From Tsuneonella dongtanensis (GTDB taxonomy: Bacteria; Pseudomonadota; Alphaproteobacteria; Sphingomonadales; Sphingomonadaceae): 64,000 bases of DNA. The notes beneath the pieces are model-generated. The model had not been told where the DNA came from. It saw only the letters and a list, made by a program, of their open reading frames with translations, and ran no database searches. Below are positions 1-11,077 of the stretch, piece by piece. Position numbers and translations under genes: made by a program. The stretch covers positions 1,116,001 to 1,180,000 of the forward strand of contig NZ_CP016591.1 of NCBI RefSeq assembly GCF_001698205.1, read 5' to 3'. Numbering within the stretch: the stretch's first letter is position 1; every line of letters starts with the position of its first letter.

Positions 1-202
1 ACCGACAACCTTGGCGAACAGCTCCAATGTCATGGTCATCGGCGAGGTCGTCGGCGTGCATATTGCCGAGTCCGTTATGACTGACGGCCTGGTAGACGTC
101 GGTAAGCTTCGACCGCTCGCCCGGATGGGTTACCTCGACTACGCCTCGGTGGCAGAGGTATTCTCTATCGCGCGTCCCGACGATCTTCTGGTCAAATACT
201 GA
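1..202 (+). CDS. flavin reductase family protein, C-terminal part (5' end outside window)
   Basis: Only the last 66 or so codons are present; the frame is open to the left edge. The visible residues (VIGEVVGVHI, then GLVDVGKLRPLARMGYLDYA) match the C-terminal strand and the 'LRPLARxGxxDYA' tail typical of short-chain flavin reductases (HpaC/DIM6-NTAB fold). These supply reduced FMN to two-component monooxygenases or use a bound flavin themselves. It ends in a TGA that overlaps the ATG of the sulfatase by one base, so it is probably the upstream member of the same operon. Its oxygenase partner, if any, lies outside the window. The family call is good; the substrate is unknown. Confidence 0.7.
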   Translation, partial: PTTLANSSNVMVIGEVVGVHIAESVMTDGLVDVGKLRPLARMGYLDYASVAEVFSIARPDDLLVKY

Positions 203-1698
203 TGACAGGTCTGCAATGCTCCTGGAAAACGGTCCGCATGTCGACCTGGCTTCTTGCCGCTTGCCTGGTCGGCGGGTGCGTCACTCGGGAACCCGAGACT
301 GTCTCCTCGCCAAGTCCCGATCGCCCACCCAACATTCTCGTGTTGATTGCCGACGATGTCGGGGTGGAGAAAATTTCCACTTTCGACATTGGCACGAATC
401 CGCCCCCAACTCCCAACATTGACGCGCTCGCCCGGAAGGGGATGATCTTCGATCACGTCTGGTCACAGCCCCTTTGTTCGCCAACGCGGGCAACGATCCT
501 GTCGGGGCGGTACGGCTTCCGCACCGGGGTAGGCAGCGGCGTCGGAGGCGAAGGGAACGACGGACCCTACCCGACCGAACCGCCTGTCCCCGTCAGCGCC
601 CCGCGGGAGTTGCACGAGGATCTGGCGAGCGTGCGCCGGAGCGTAACGCCTTACCGCAATTTTGCCGCGCCAAGGGCGAACGACCGCCGCGGCCTGCCAG
701 CGGGGTCGGTCGCGCTGCCGGCAATTCTCGGCCCTACCCACGCCACGGCCGCAATCGGCAAGTGGCATCTCGCCGACTTGCATAACGGATGGCTGGAGCA
801 TCCCCGTCTGACGGGCTTCCAGCACTTTTCGGTGCTGATGAAGAACGAGCCCGAAAGCTACTTCTCCTGGATCGAGAATGTCGATGGACGGCTCGAACAG
901 CGCACCGGTTACACGCCCGACCGCAAGGTCGACGACGCTCTGGCATGGCTGGGCCGACAGGATGGGCAGCGGCCGTGGTTTCTGTGGCTGGCCTTCAACC
1001 TCGCGCACTTTCCGATGCATGCCGCGCCAGATGCGGCTCAGCCCGAAAGGACATCCGATCCGGCGCGGTTGGTCGACGGCATGATCACGGAACTGGATCG
1101 CCGCGTCGGACGCCTTCTTGCCGGGATGGACCCGGAACAGCGCGACAACACGATCGTCGTCTTCCTGGGCGACAACGGCACCACGCGCGAGGCCATCGGT
1201 GCGCCGTTCCGGGCCGATGGCGCCAAGTTCACGCTATACGAGGGCGGACTGCGGGTACCGTTGATCTTCGCCGGTCCCGGCATACCTGCAGGTGCGCGCA
1301 GCAGCGCGTTGGTCAACACGACCGACCTGTTCGCCACTCTGGCGGCGTTGACGGGACATCGGATACCCGCCGGCGCGGGCGAAGACTCGGTTAGTCTCCA
1401 TCCCTATTTCGTTGATCCGCGGCGGCCTTCGCTTCGCAGCTTCGTATTCGCCGACGAGTTCTCGACCGGTCAGGGCCCTGAGGAAGGTGGCTTCACGATC
1501 CGCGACGCGCGCTACAAGCTGCTTGTCAACCTCGAGAGTGAACATCTCTTCGACCTGTCCCGCGACCCATACGAGCGATCAGACCTGTTGGCGGACGGAA
1601 CCTCTCCCTTCGAAAAAGAGATCGTGGCTCGGCTGCGCGGCAAAGTGGATGAGCTGAGGGCAGGGGCCGTATTCCGGCCGGAAGGGGTCAAGCAATGA
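202..1698 (+). CDS. type I sulfatase, predicted lipoprotein
   Basis: A 498-aa alkaline-phosphatase-superfamily sulfatase that hydrolyses sulfate esters. The N-terminus has a lipobox (LVGGC, Cys26), so the enzyme is probably anchored in the periplasm or outer membrane. The metal-binding start PNILVLIADD (Asp51-Asp52) is followed by the formylglycine motif CSPTR (Cys92) with the downstream SGRYG, and a later GDNGTT supplies the metal-binding Asp-Asn. The Cys form needs a formylglycine-generating enzyme or anSME, which is not in the window. The ATG overlaps the stop of the flavin reductase (TGATG); an internal ATG at 238 would also keep the lipobox. Its neighbours are an intradiol dioxygenase and ring-cleavage lower-pathway genes, so the inferred substrate is an aromatic sulfate ester. 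Confidence 0.85.
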   Translation: MTGLQCSWKTVRMSTWLLAACLVGGCVTREPETVSSPSPDRPPNILVLIADDVGVEKISTFDIGTNPPPTPNIDALARKGMIFDHVWSQPLCSPTRATILSGRYGFRTGVGSGVGGEGNDGPYPTEPPVPVSAPRELHEDLASVRRSVTPYRNFAAPRANDRRGLPAGSVALPAILGPTHATAAIGKWHLADLHNGWLEHPRLTGFQHFSVLMKNEPESYFSWIENVDGRLEQRTGYTPDRKVDDALAWLGRQDGQRPWFLWLAFNLAHFPMHAAPDAAQPERTSDPARLVDGMITELDRRVGRLLAGMDPEQRDNTIVVFLGDNGTTREAIGAPFRADGAKFTLYEGGLRVPLIFAGPGIPAGARSSALVNTTDLFATLAALTGHRIPAGAGEDSVSLHPYFVDPRRPSLRSFVFADEFSTGQGPEEGGFTIRDARYKLLVNLESEHLFDLSRDPYERSDLLADGTSPFEKEIVARLRGKVDELRAGAVFRPEGVKQ

Positions 1699-2498
1699 CG
1701 GATGATTGGAAGCGGCGGTCAGTACTGGCAGGAGTGCTGGGCGCTGGGGGCGCAATTGCGTGGAGCGGGCGTGCGACGGGGCAGGAACCCGCTGCGGGAC
1801 GCGGTCTGTCCCTGCTCCAGGAACGCTGGGTGGGAATCGTCAATCACCCCGAGCGAGCCACCAGCTACAGCTTCGAGGAAGGCAACCAGTGCATCGCCAC
1901 GGCCGAGGCGATCGAAGGGCCCTTTTACGGCGATCGTCGGCTGCCCCGCCGGTCCGACATCCGCGAGGGCCGCGAGGGCGTGATGCTCGAGCTCGGGCTT
2001 CGCATCGTTTCGGCTGACACCTGCCGTCCGGTGTCCGGGGCGGAGCTGGAAATCTGGCACTGTGACGCCGTCGGACTCTATAGTCGCTTCGCCAAGAACG
2101 ATCCGCTCGTTTGGCCCGTGCCCGGCGCCAAGGTCCCACCGAGTGACGAGGAGACATTCTTGCGCGGATGCCAGTGCACCGATGAGCAGGGTTTCGCGCG
2201 TTTCACCACGATCGTGCCGGGATGGTACACGCCGCGCGCACCGCACATTCACGGCAAGGTATGGACCGGAGGAAAGAGCGTATTCGTATTCCAGATGTAC
2301 TTGCCCGATTCCGTGAACCGACGAGTCGCGCTGCTGCCGCCGTACAATCGGCGGCCGCCATCGCCCTATACCAACTACAATGATTCGGTGATCGAACGCT
2401 CGGGCGGAGCAAACGGCAGTTTCCTAAAGGTCACTCCCACCTTGGCGGGCTATCGCGGTACGCTGACCGTGGGGCTGCCCTCAACGGCCAGCACATGA
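1695..2498 (+). CDS. intradiol ring-cleavage dioxygenase with Tat signal
   Basis: A 267-aa member of the catechol/protocatechuate 3,4-dioxygenase beta-type family, which splits ortho-dihydroxy aromatics between the hydroxyls using Fe(III). The four expected iron ligands are visible: Tyr129 (GLYS), Tyr178 (GWYTPR), His184 and His186 (PHIH), with the conserved Arg181. Unusually for a catabolic dioxygenase it begins with a twin-arginine leader (RRSVLAGVLGAGG, Arg7-Arg8), so it is probably folded in the cytoplasm and exported. It overlaps the sulfatase stop (ATGA) and has AAGGGG upstream of the ATG. Together with the lipoprotein sulfatase it suggests extracytoplasmic attack on a phenolic substrate. 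The exact substrate (catechol, protocatechuate or hydroxyquinol) cannot be read from the sequence. Confidence 0.85.
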   Translation: MTDDWKRRSVLAGVLGAGGAIAWSGRATGQEPAAGRGLSLLQERWVGIVNHPERATSYSFEEGNQCIATAEAIEGPFYGDRRLPRRSDIREGREGVMLELGLRIVSADTCRPVSGAELEIWHCDAVGLYSRFAKNDPLVWPVPGAKVPPSDEETFLRGCQCTDEQGFARFTTIVPGWYTPRAPHIHGKVWTGGKSVFVFQMYLPDSVNRRVALLPPYNRRPPSPYTNYNDSVIERSGGANGSFLKVTPTLAGYRGTLTVGLPSTAST

Positions 2499-3202
2499 AC
2501 AAGGTCTTCGACAGTCCGGCCGCGGCATTGGACGGCCTGCTTTTCGACGGCATGACGATCATGTCGGGGGGCTTCGGTCTTTCAGGCAACCCCGAAAGTC
2601 TCATACCAGAGATCCGTGCAGCCGGGGTCACCGGGCTGACTGTGATCTCGAACAACGCGGGCGCCGACGGCTTCGGGCTCTGGATGCTTCTAGAAACCCG
2701 GCAGGTGGCGAAGATGATCAGTTCGTACGTCGGAGAAAACAAGCTGTTCGAGAGTCAGTACCTTTCGGGCGAGCTTGAACTGGAATTGAATCCTCAGGGT
2801 ACCTTGGCCGAACGGATAAGGGCTGGCGGCGCGGGAATCCCGGCATTCTACACTGCCACCGGCGTTGGCACCCAAGTGGCGGTGGGTAAGCCCGCTGAGC
2901 GGATCGACGGCGTCGAATATCTGCGAGAGACATGGCTGCGCGCGGACCTGTCGATCGTGAAGGCATGGAAGGCGGATCCGGCAGGCAACCTCGTTTTCCG
3001 TAAGACGGCACGCAACTTCAATCCCGAAATGGCAGCAGCGGGGCGCCGCACCGTGGCGGAAGCTGAGATCATCGTGGAAGAGGGTGGCCTCGATCCGGAC
3101 CAAATCCACACTCCTGGCATTTACGTGGATCGCGTGGTCCGTTCGACGATCAACGAAAAGCGGATCGAGAAACTGACCACGCGCCAGCGGGAGACCGGTT
3201 GA
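2495..3202 (+). CDS. 3-oxoacid CoA-transferase, subunit A
   Basis: A 235-aa alpha subunit of the SCOT/PcaI/AtoD type, with the CoA-binding loop [13 protein letters not shown] near residues 24-36 and the [10 protein letters not shown] segment. It pairs with the next gene to move CoA from succinyl-CoA to a 3-oxo acid (acetoacetate or 3-oxoadipate). The ATG overlaps the dioxygenase stop (ATGA) and it is followed directly by subunit B, so expression is probably coupled. The family resemblance is closest to succinyl-CoA:3-ketoacid transferases. PcaIJ (3-oxoadipate) and ScoAB (acetoacetate) cannot be told apart by eye, hence no gene symbol. The adjacent BKACE gene, which can make acetoacetate and succinyl-CoA, favours a ScoAB-like role. 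Confidence 0.88.
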   Translation: MNKVFDSPAAALDGLLFDGMTIMSGGFGLSGNPESLIPEIRAAGVTGLTVISNNAGADGFGLWMLLETRQVAKMISSYVGENKLFESQYLSGELELELNPQGTLAERIRAGGAGIPAFYTATGVGTQVAVGKPAERIDGVEYLRETWLRADLSIVKAWKADPAGNLVFRKTARNFNPEMAAAGRRTVAEAEIIVEEGGLDPDQIHTPGIYVDRVVRSTINEKRIEKLTTRQRETG

Positions 3203-3849
3203 TGGGATGGGACAGGAACCAGATGGCCCAGCGCGCGGCGCGGGAACTGAAGAAAGGCGACTACGTCAATCTCGGCATCGGTATTCCGACACTCGTCGCA
3301 AACTTCATAGCCGAAGGGCTGGATATCACGCTCCAGAGCGAGAACGGGATGCTGGGCATGGGACCCTTTCCCTACGAGGGGGAAGCCGACCCGGACCTCA
3401 TCAACGCCGGGAAGCAGACCATCACCGCACTTCCGACGTCGAGTTTCTTTTCCTCGGCCGAGAGCTTTTCGATGATCCGTGGAGGCCACATCGATCTCGC
3501 GATTCTCGGCGCTATGGAGGTGTCGGCAACCGGAGATCTCGCCAACTGGACCATACCCGGGCGAATGGTGAAAGGCATGGGGGGCGCGATGGACTTGGTA
3601 GCGGGCGTGAAGAAGATCGTCGTCATTACAGAGCACGTGACGAAAGACGGACAACCCAAGATACTGGAGCGATGCACTCTTCCGCTGACCGGAAAGAATG
3701 TGGTCGATCTGATAATTACCGATCTCGCTGTCCTCGCGTGTGATGAGACAGGCCTTCGCCTCGTCGAACTAGCCCCCGGTGTTCCGCTCGATGAAGTGAC
3801 GGCCAAGACCGGGGCGCCGGTTCGACTGGACCAGGAGATTGTCGAGTGA
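3202..3849 (+). CDS. 3-oxoacid CoA-transferase, subunit B
   Basis: A 215-aa beta subunit carrying the catalytic glutamate in the [10 protein letters not shown] motif (Glu47), which forms the glutamyl-CoA thioester. [11 protein letters not shown] and the [22 protein letters not shown] segment are also typical of the subunit. The start is the ATG at 3202, which shares one base with the subunit A stop (TGATG); a TTG one codon earlier is possible but unlikely. The stop overlaps the GTG of the BKACE gene. With subunit A it forms the complete transferase of the operon. Confidence 0.9.
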   Translation: MGWDRNQMAQRAARELKKGDYVNLGIGIPTLVANFIAEGLDITLQSENGMLGMGPFPYEGEADPDLINAGKQTITALPTSSFFSSAESFSMIRGGHIDLAILGAMEVSATGDLANWTIPGRMVKGMGGAMDLVAGVKKIVVITEHVTKDGQPKILERCTLPLTGKNVVDLIITDLAVLACDETGLRLVELAPGVPLDEVTAKTGAPVRLDQEIVE

Positions 3850-4739
3850 GCGCGCAACCGGGCCCGGTCGTGATCACCTGCGCCGTCACGGGCTCCGCTC
3901 CGACGCGCGAAAGGAATTTCGCAGTTCCGGTAACCCCTGCCGAAATAGCACATTCGGCAATCGAAGCCGCCGATGCGGGAGCGGCCATGGTCCACATTCA
4001 CGTTCGCGACCCCGAGTCCGGCAAGGCTTCGGGCGATCCGAGCCTTTATTGGGAAGTGGCATCTCGGATTCACGACAGCGGCCGCGATGTGATCGTCAAC
4101 ATCTCGACCGGCTTTGGCGGCTTCTTCAATCCGGGAACGGACGATCCCGGAGTGGCTGGAGAAGGCAGCAACATCATGCTGCCGCTTCCTCGAATTCAGC
4201 ATGTTCTCGACATGAAACCGGAAGTCTGCAGCCTCGACGTCGGGACAGCCAATTTCGGCGATCGGGTTTTCATGAATACGGCACCGCACCTGCGCTCGAT
4301 GTCTCAGGCGATAAGTGAGGCCGGTGTCAAGCCGGAGATCGAGGTTTTCGAAGCGGGACATATCCTCTTCGCTCGCCATCTGATCGAACGCGGTTTGCTG
4401 CGATCTCCTCCACATTTCCAGCTGTGTCTGGGCGTGTCTTGGTGCATGCCTGCGACAAGTGAAGCCATGGCGTTCATGGTCTCGCTCCTGCCAGACGATG
4501 CGACATGGAGCGTGTTCGGTTTGGGTTCCAGCCAGTTTCCGACCGTGCGCGAAGGCGTGCGTCAGGGTGGTCACGTGCGTGTCGGCCTCGAAGACAACCT
4601 GTATCTCGAGCGCGGGGTTCTCGCCCCGTCGAACGCGGCTCTTGTCGACAAGGCTGTCTCGATTGTTCGGGACGAGGGTAGAAGGGAGGCGACAGCAGCC
4701 GAAGCCAGAGCGATTCTCGGCCTCAAGTCGGCCTGCTGA
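3846..4739 (+). CDS. beta-keto acid cleavage enzyme (BKACE, DUF849)
   Basis: A 297-aa TIM-barrel enzyme of the family founded by 3-keto-5-aminohexanoate cleavage enzyme. Family members condense a beta-keto acid with acetyl-CoA and release acetoacetate plus a new acyl-CoA. The zinc-binding HIHVRD motif (His50, His52), the NISTGFGG loop and the VGLEDNLYL motif near the C-terminus are all present. The start is a GTG overlapping the CoA-transferase stop (GTGA). In this operon the logical substrate is 3-oxoadipate: cleavage would give acetoacetate and succinyl-CoA, exactly the two substrates of the preceding CoA-transferase. The family call is firm; the substrate is inference from neighbours. Confidence 0.88.
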   Translation: MSAQPGPVVITCAVTGSAPTRERNFAVPVTPAEIAHSAIEAADAGAAMVHIHVRDPESGKASGDPSLYWEVASRIHDSGRDVIVNISTGFGGFFNPGTDDPGVAGEGSNIMLPLPRIQHVLDMKPEVCSLDVGTANFGDRVFMNTAPHLRSMSQAISEAGVKPEIEVFEAGHILFARHLIERGLLRSPPHFQLCLGVSWCMPATSEAMAFMVSLLPDDATWSVFGLGSSQFPTVREGVRQGGHVRVGLEDNLYLERGVLAPSNAALVDKAVSIVRDEGRREATAAEARAILGLKSAC

Positions 4740-4828
4740 AACCCTGCGAGGATATTTGAGTTCGGGTCCGCCGACAATGCGGCAGAGCTTGTTGCAGACC
4801 TCTCGTCACCAAGATCGGAGGTCCAAGA

Positions 4829-5614
4829 ATGCCCATTATAAAGCGACGTAGAGCCGAACTCTTTTGGACGAGCGATGGAGATCGGGGCGCTCCGCCGCTC
4901 TTGCTCCTCAACTCGATCGGAACCGACCACTCGCTATGGCAAAGCTGCCTCCCCCACTTAGTAGAGAACTTTTTCGTCATTCGCACCGATGTCCGCGGGC
5001 ATGGTCGCTCATCGGCGGATGGCACTGATTCATCCATCGCCGACTTGGCGGCTGACGTCCTTACCGTGCTCGACGATGCCGAAACACCGAACGCATTCAT
5101 GGCCGGCGTATCCCTTGGCGGAATGATAGCCCTGCAAATCGCTGCTGACCAACCGCAACGCGTAAGCAGGCTGGCGGCGATCTGTACCTCTGCGACTATG
5201 GACGCAAGAATGTGGTCCGAACGGATCGATCTCGTGATCGAGGGCGGGATGGCGGCGATCGCGGACGGGGCGATCGAGAGATTCCTCTCCGAACGGTTTC
5301 GTGCCGAGAACCCGTCCGTTGCGAAGGCGTTGCGCGAAGACCTAAAGGCGATCGACCCAGTCGGGTATATCGCAGCGGCCCGGGCCATCGAGCGTATGTG
5401 CCTTAGCGAACGGTTGCGAGATGTTCGATGTCCCACTCTGGTCGTCGATGGATCGCTGGATGTTTCCACCCCGTTCGAGCCGCACGCCCGCAACCTGCTC
5501 GCATCCCTTCCCAACGCGAGCGGTCTGACATTGGCATGTGGCCACCTTCCGCCCCTGGAATGTCCTGAGGACCTTTCCGCGGCACTCGTGTCGTTCTTTG
5601 AGTCTACGAGCTGA
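4829..5614 (+). CDS. pcaD: alpha/beta hydrolase, 3-oxoadipate enol-lactonase-like
   Basis: A 261-aa alpha/beta hydrolase of the PcaD type, which opens 3-oxoadipate enol-lactone to 3-oxoadipate. The nucleophile elbow GVSLGG (Ser95), the preceding RTDVRGHGRS strand-loop, the LVVDGSLD acid region and the C-terminal GHLPPLE histidine are in the expected order, and the length is normal for the family. GGAGG lies seven bases before the ATG. It follows the BKACE gene after an 89-base gap in the same direction, so it probably belongs to the operon. Upstream muconate cycloisomerase and decarboxylase steps are not in the window. Another ester or lactone substrate is possible. Confidence 0.75.
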   Translation: MPIIKRRRAELFWTSDGDRGAPPLLLLNSIGTDHSLWQSCLPHLVENFFVIRTDVRGHGRSSADGTDSSIADLAADVLTVLDDAETPNAFMAGVSLGGMIALQIAADQPQRVSRLAAICTSATMDARMWSERIDLVIEGGMAAIADGAIERFLSERFRAENPSVAKALREDLKAIDPVGYIAAARAIERMCLSERLRDVRCPTLVVDGSLDVSTPFEPHARNLLASLPNASGLTLACGHLPPLECPEDLSAALVSFFESTS

Positions 5615-5646
5615 CCGTTTGCATAGCGAACGGCATGGCGAAACGA

Positions 5647-6609
5647 TCAACTCCATCCGTCTTGGGTCTCTAGACTGGCTGCCAGTTCGCCCAGCACCCG
5701 ATAGCACTCGAATACTTGACCCACCGAACTGTTAGGCTCGCGACCTTGCTTGATCGCCGCGACGAATTCGCGGTCCTGCAACTCGATGCCATTGCTGGAG
5801 CTGGCGAGACCCGACAGATCGACCGGTTCCTCGCGCCCAGTGACAAGATCATCGTAACGCGCGATGTATGTCCCCGTGTCGCCGATATAGCGAAAGAAGG
5901 TGCCCAGGGGCCCGTCGTTATTGAACGACAGCGCAAGGGTCAGGATTTGGCCCGCCTCGGTCTTAAGCTGGATCGACATGTCCATCGCGATGCCAAGTTC
6001 GCGATGCTTGGGCCCCTGCAACACGTTGCTGGCGATTACTTTGCTGCCGGTCATATACTGAAAGATGTCGATCGAGTGCGCGCTGTGGTGCCACAGCAGG
6101 TGGTCGGTCCAACTACGCGGTTCGCCCTTGGCGTTCATGTTTCTGCGACGGAAAAAGAACGTCTCGATATCCATCGCCTGGATCGTGAATTCGCCTGCAT
6201 CGATCAGTTTCTTCACGAACTGGTGGCTCGGATTGAATCGGCGGGTGTGGCCGACCATGCAGACGAGGCCGGTTTCCTGCTGCTTTGCCATCACCGCTTG
6301 CGCATCCGCCCAACTGTCCGCGACCGGAATTTCGACCTCCACGTGCTTGCCTGCGTCCATCGCCATGATGGCCTGGCGTGCGTGCAGCGGCGTGGGCGTA
6401 GTCAGGATCACTGCGTCGATATCGTTCCTTGCGAGCGTCGCTGCATAATTGTCGGACACATCGGAAACACCGTGGGGCTCGGCGAGCTTGCGCGATTCCT
6501 CCTCCGACGCGCTGACGACGGTGACGACTTCTGCGTCCGGCACGTTTCTGAGCCCCACCAGATGTTTCTCGCCGAATGCGCCGGCGCCAACGAGGGCAAT
6601 GCGGACCAT
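5647..6609 (-). CDS. ligC: 4-carboxy-2-hydroxymuconate-6-semialdehyde dehydrogenase
   Basis: A 320-aa Gfo/Idh/MocA-family oxidoreductase that oxidises the hemiacetal of the protocatechuate 4,5-cleavage product to 2-pyrone-4,6-dicarboxylate with NAD(P)+. The N-terminal Rossmann motif GAGAFGEKH, the segment ETGLVCMVGHTRRFNPSHQ and SWTDHLLWHH are hallmarks of LigC and agree closely with what I recall of the Sphingobium protein. The start is the ATG at 6609, with GGGAG eight bases upstream; a TTG two codons earlier is less likely. It is the last gene of the minus-strand lig operon, 18 bases after ligB. Confidence 0.93.
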   Translation of the reverse strand: MVRIALVGAGAFGEKHLVGLRNVPDAEVVTVVSASEEESRKLAEPHGVSDVSDNYAATLARNDIDAVILTTPTPLHARQAIMAMDAGKHVEVEIPVADSWADAQAVMAKQQETGLVCMVGHTRRFNPSHQFVKKLIDAGEFTIQAMDIETFFFRRRNMNAKGEPRSWTDHLLWHHSAHSIDIFQYMTGSKVIASNVLQGPKHRELGIAMDMSIQLKTEAGQILTLALSFNNDGPLGTFFRYIGDTGTYIARYDDLVTGREEPVDLSGLASSSNGIELQDREFVAAIKQGREPNSSVGQVFECYRVLGELAASLETQDGWS

Positions 6610-6627
6610 TTGCAAACTCCCATTCGA

Positions 6628-8958
<2,331 letters not shown>

Positions 8959-8962
<4 letters not shown>

Positions 8963-9768
8963 GCGGCGTCCCTCGCTGTGGCATGTCCCTTGGCGGCATC
9001 GCGCTGGCGGCGCACCGTGCCAATGGTCATTGTGGGCTCGACGCCGAGCGATCGGAGCGTTTTGACTGCCTCCTCCATCTCTTCTGCCCGGCGTAGCCCG
9101 TGAGTCGCCATCCGCTCGAGATTGTATTCGGCGCGTTCCGCCCACGGCCGCGACTGCTCACTTGCATCGAGTGAACTGAGGACCTCAGCGGTCACCCCGG
9201 CCGCATTCGCCGCGGCCATCATTTCGCCGGTGAGCGCTTCGACCCCCTTGACCATGACAGACCGGATCATCTTGATCGCCGAGGCTTGGCCGATTGCTGG
9301 CCCCACTGGCCGCAGGTTAACGAACCCGAGAGCGGTCAGCGCAATTCGCGCGTATTCTTCCGCCGGACCTGACAGAAGGATCGGAACCTTCATTCGGGCC
9401 GGATCGACCGGAGCCAGCACTGCTGCATCGACGTAACTGCCACTTGCGGCTTCGATGATGGCAGCGGCCGTGCGCTTAGTATCGGGGGCAACCGAGTTCA
9501 TGTCGATCCAGAGTGCACCCTTCTCCAAAAAATTAGCGCACTGCTTCGCTGCGTTGAGCGCGCTTCCGGCGGTCACTAGGGACAGAACGATACTAGACCC
9601 ACCGAGAGCCTTCCCCGCGTCCATTGACGGCAAAACGCCAGCTTGCTTCATCAGCGGGCGACGGGCCGGATCGATGTCGAACGCCGTCGCCGCGGCGCCC
9701 CAACCCGAGGCTGTCGCGAAAGTCATCCCGGCTTCGCCGAAACCGATCAAGGCGAGACGTTGCGTCAC
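8959..9768 (-). CDS. NAD(P)-dependent oxidoreductase with DUF1932-type C-terminal domain
   Basis: A 269-aa protein of the 6-phosphogluconate/3-hydroxyisobutyrate dehydrogenase superfamily. Residues 1-30 form a dinucleotide-binding start (LALIGFGEAG), about residues 1-160 the Rossmann domain, and the C-terminal half (GQASAIKMIRSVMVKGVEAL onward) resembles DUF1932 domains. The usual catalytic lysine region is represented by SAIKMIRS. It starts with GTG and heads the operon, overlapping ligJ. Its reaction is not known to me; an auxiliary dehydrogenase on a hydroxy- or oxo-acid of the protocatechuate pathway is an inference from position. Confidence 0.75.
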
Positions 9769-9832
9769 GCCGATGGGAATGCCTTATCTCTGGAGGGGCC
9801 GCCAATGAATAGCGTGATCTCGAGATTACTTT

Positions 9833-10990
9833 TTACGAATGCTCAATTGCCAACCGGCGGAGCGTTTCGACAAATGCCTGCTGTTGACGCGTAGGGAGCC
9901 AGCCCCGACGGGTGGTAATCCCGATGGTTCGCGAAACTCTTATAGGCGGCGCAGCAGCGCGCAGCTGCCCGGCATCGATCTCGACCCTCACCTGGTCGGG
10001 CGACAGAAGCGTAAGGCTGTCAGTCCGCAACAGGATTTCGCGGATCGTCAGGACCGAACCGCACTCGATCGACACGTGCGGCAATTCGGCATCGTCGCTT
10101 CCGACCAGTTCGTTCCAGAATTGTCGCAGCGGTGTCGAAGCGGATGGGAGGACCCAAGGGTATTGTCGCATACTGGCGGTCGAAATTTTTGAAGTGTTTG
10201 CCAAGGGATGAGCGTTTCGCATGACGATTTTCGGGTGATCCTCAAACGCATCTTCATGCGTGAGATCGTCGTGTGCGCCGACCGTCCGCAAGGCGCCGAG
10301 CATGACATCGATATCGCCGTCGCGGAGCGGTCCTACCAGTTCGTCGTGGCTGCCCTCGATCACCGAGACTTCAGCGAAGGGAAACTCCTCGACATGACGG
10401 ACGATCGCCGCCGGCAGCCACCGGGCACGCGATAACGGCATGGCACCGATCACAATGCGCCCCTTTGCCTTGCCCAGCCAGTCGGCCACTTCTGCGTAGC
10501 CGCTGCGAAGCTCGGCAAGGGCGAGCCGGAACTTGCGCGCCCGGCTTGCGCCTTTCCGGGTCAACGAGAGATAACGGCCGCGCCGCTCGACGAGCCGCTC
10601 GCCGAGCGCCAGCGAAAGGTCGGCAACCGCGCGGTGCAGCGAAGCAGGGGCCAGTCCTGTCGCCTCCGCCGCTCCGGAGTAGCTCCCCGCGCTCGCCACT
10701 GCGAGGAATGCCCGCATCTGGGCTGCCGTCACGCGACGCGAACCGATCTTTTCGATCGCGTCGTTGACGCGCGGGGCGAGAAATCGTGCAGGCTCTGTCG
10801 GCCGCATCCCTTCTGGCTGGCGGTCGAACAGGCGGCATCCCAAGTCCCGCTCCAGTCGCGCCAAGGCCTGCGTCAGGGCAGATTGCGTGAGGTGCACGGC
10901 TTCGGCCGCCCGCGTTATCGAGCCATGCTCGAAGACCGCCGTGAAGGTGCTGAGTTGGCGGATGCTGGGAATGGGCATCTTCACAACCAT
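9833..10990 (-). CDS. ligR: LysR-family regulator with two N-terminal HTH domains (ligR-like)
   Basis: A 385-aa protein, about 80 residues longer than a usual LysR regulator. Residues 7-70 form one LysR winged HTH ([21 protein letters not shown]). Residues 86-160 form a second one ([20 protein letters not shown], with [19 protein letters not shown] as its wing). The effector-binding domain follows, from about 175 ([20 protein letters not shown]). It lies between the two lig operons, divergent from ligK, so it probably controls the protocatechuate pathway; this position is the reason for the symbol. The start is the ATG at 10990; the ATG at 10978 is an alternative. The double HTH is plain in the sequence; its effect on operator choice is unknown. 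Confidence 0.82.
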   Translation of the reverse strand: MVVKMPIPSIRQLSTFTAVFEHGSITRAAEAVHLTQSALTQALARLERDLGCRLFDRQPEGMRPTEPARFLAPRVNDAIEKIGSRRVTAAQMRAFLAVASAGSYSGAAEATGLAPASLHRAVADLSLALGERLVERRGRYLSLTRKGASRARKFRLALAELRSGYAEVADWLGKAKGRIVIGAMPLSRARWLPAAIVRHVEEFPFAEVSVIEGSHDELVGPLRDGDIDVMLGALRTVGAHDDLTHEDAFEDHPKIVMRNAHPLANTSKISTASMRQYPWVLPSASTPLRQFWNELVGSDDAELPHVSIECGSVLTIREILLRTDSLTLLSPDQVRVEIDAGQLRAAAPPIRVSRTIGITTRRGWLPTRQQQAFVETLRRLAIEHS

Positions 10991-10994
10991 GAAT

Positions 10995-11007
10995 TAGCAT
11001 TTTGTTA
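10995..11007. promoter_or_regulatory. possible LysR T-N11-A operator between ligR and ligK
   Basis: The 87-base divergent gap contains TAGCATTTTGTTA, an imperfect dyad (TAGCA/TGTTA) with T-N11-A spacing, in the only A+T-rich stretch. LysR proteins commonly bind such sites next to their own gene. It is very close to the ligR ATG, which would fit autorepression or use of the ATG at 10978. Weak, short motif. Confidence 0.35.
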
Positions 11008-11063
11008 TGTCGCTGCCAAACTTCGCACTGGAGAGCGGGGCGGGGGAAGAGCACAGCGGACGC

Positions 11064-11070
11064 GAAGGAG
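11064..11070 (+). promoter_or_regulatory. ribosome binding site deciding the ligK GTG start
   Basis: GAAGGAG ends seven bases before the GTG at 11078. The reading frame is open for more than 400 bases upstream, antisense to ligR, but nothing there resembles LigK. This site and the GVVVQNI N-terminus fix the start. Confidence 0.7.
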
Positions 11071-11077
11071 AACCGAT

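Noticed and set aside
10634-11077. N-terminal extension of LigK reading across ligR
   Set aside because: No similarity to the aldolase, low-complexity Arg/Cys-rich translation, and a good ribosome site directly before the GTG at 11078.
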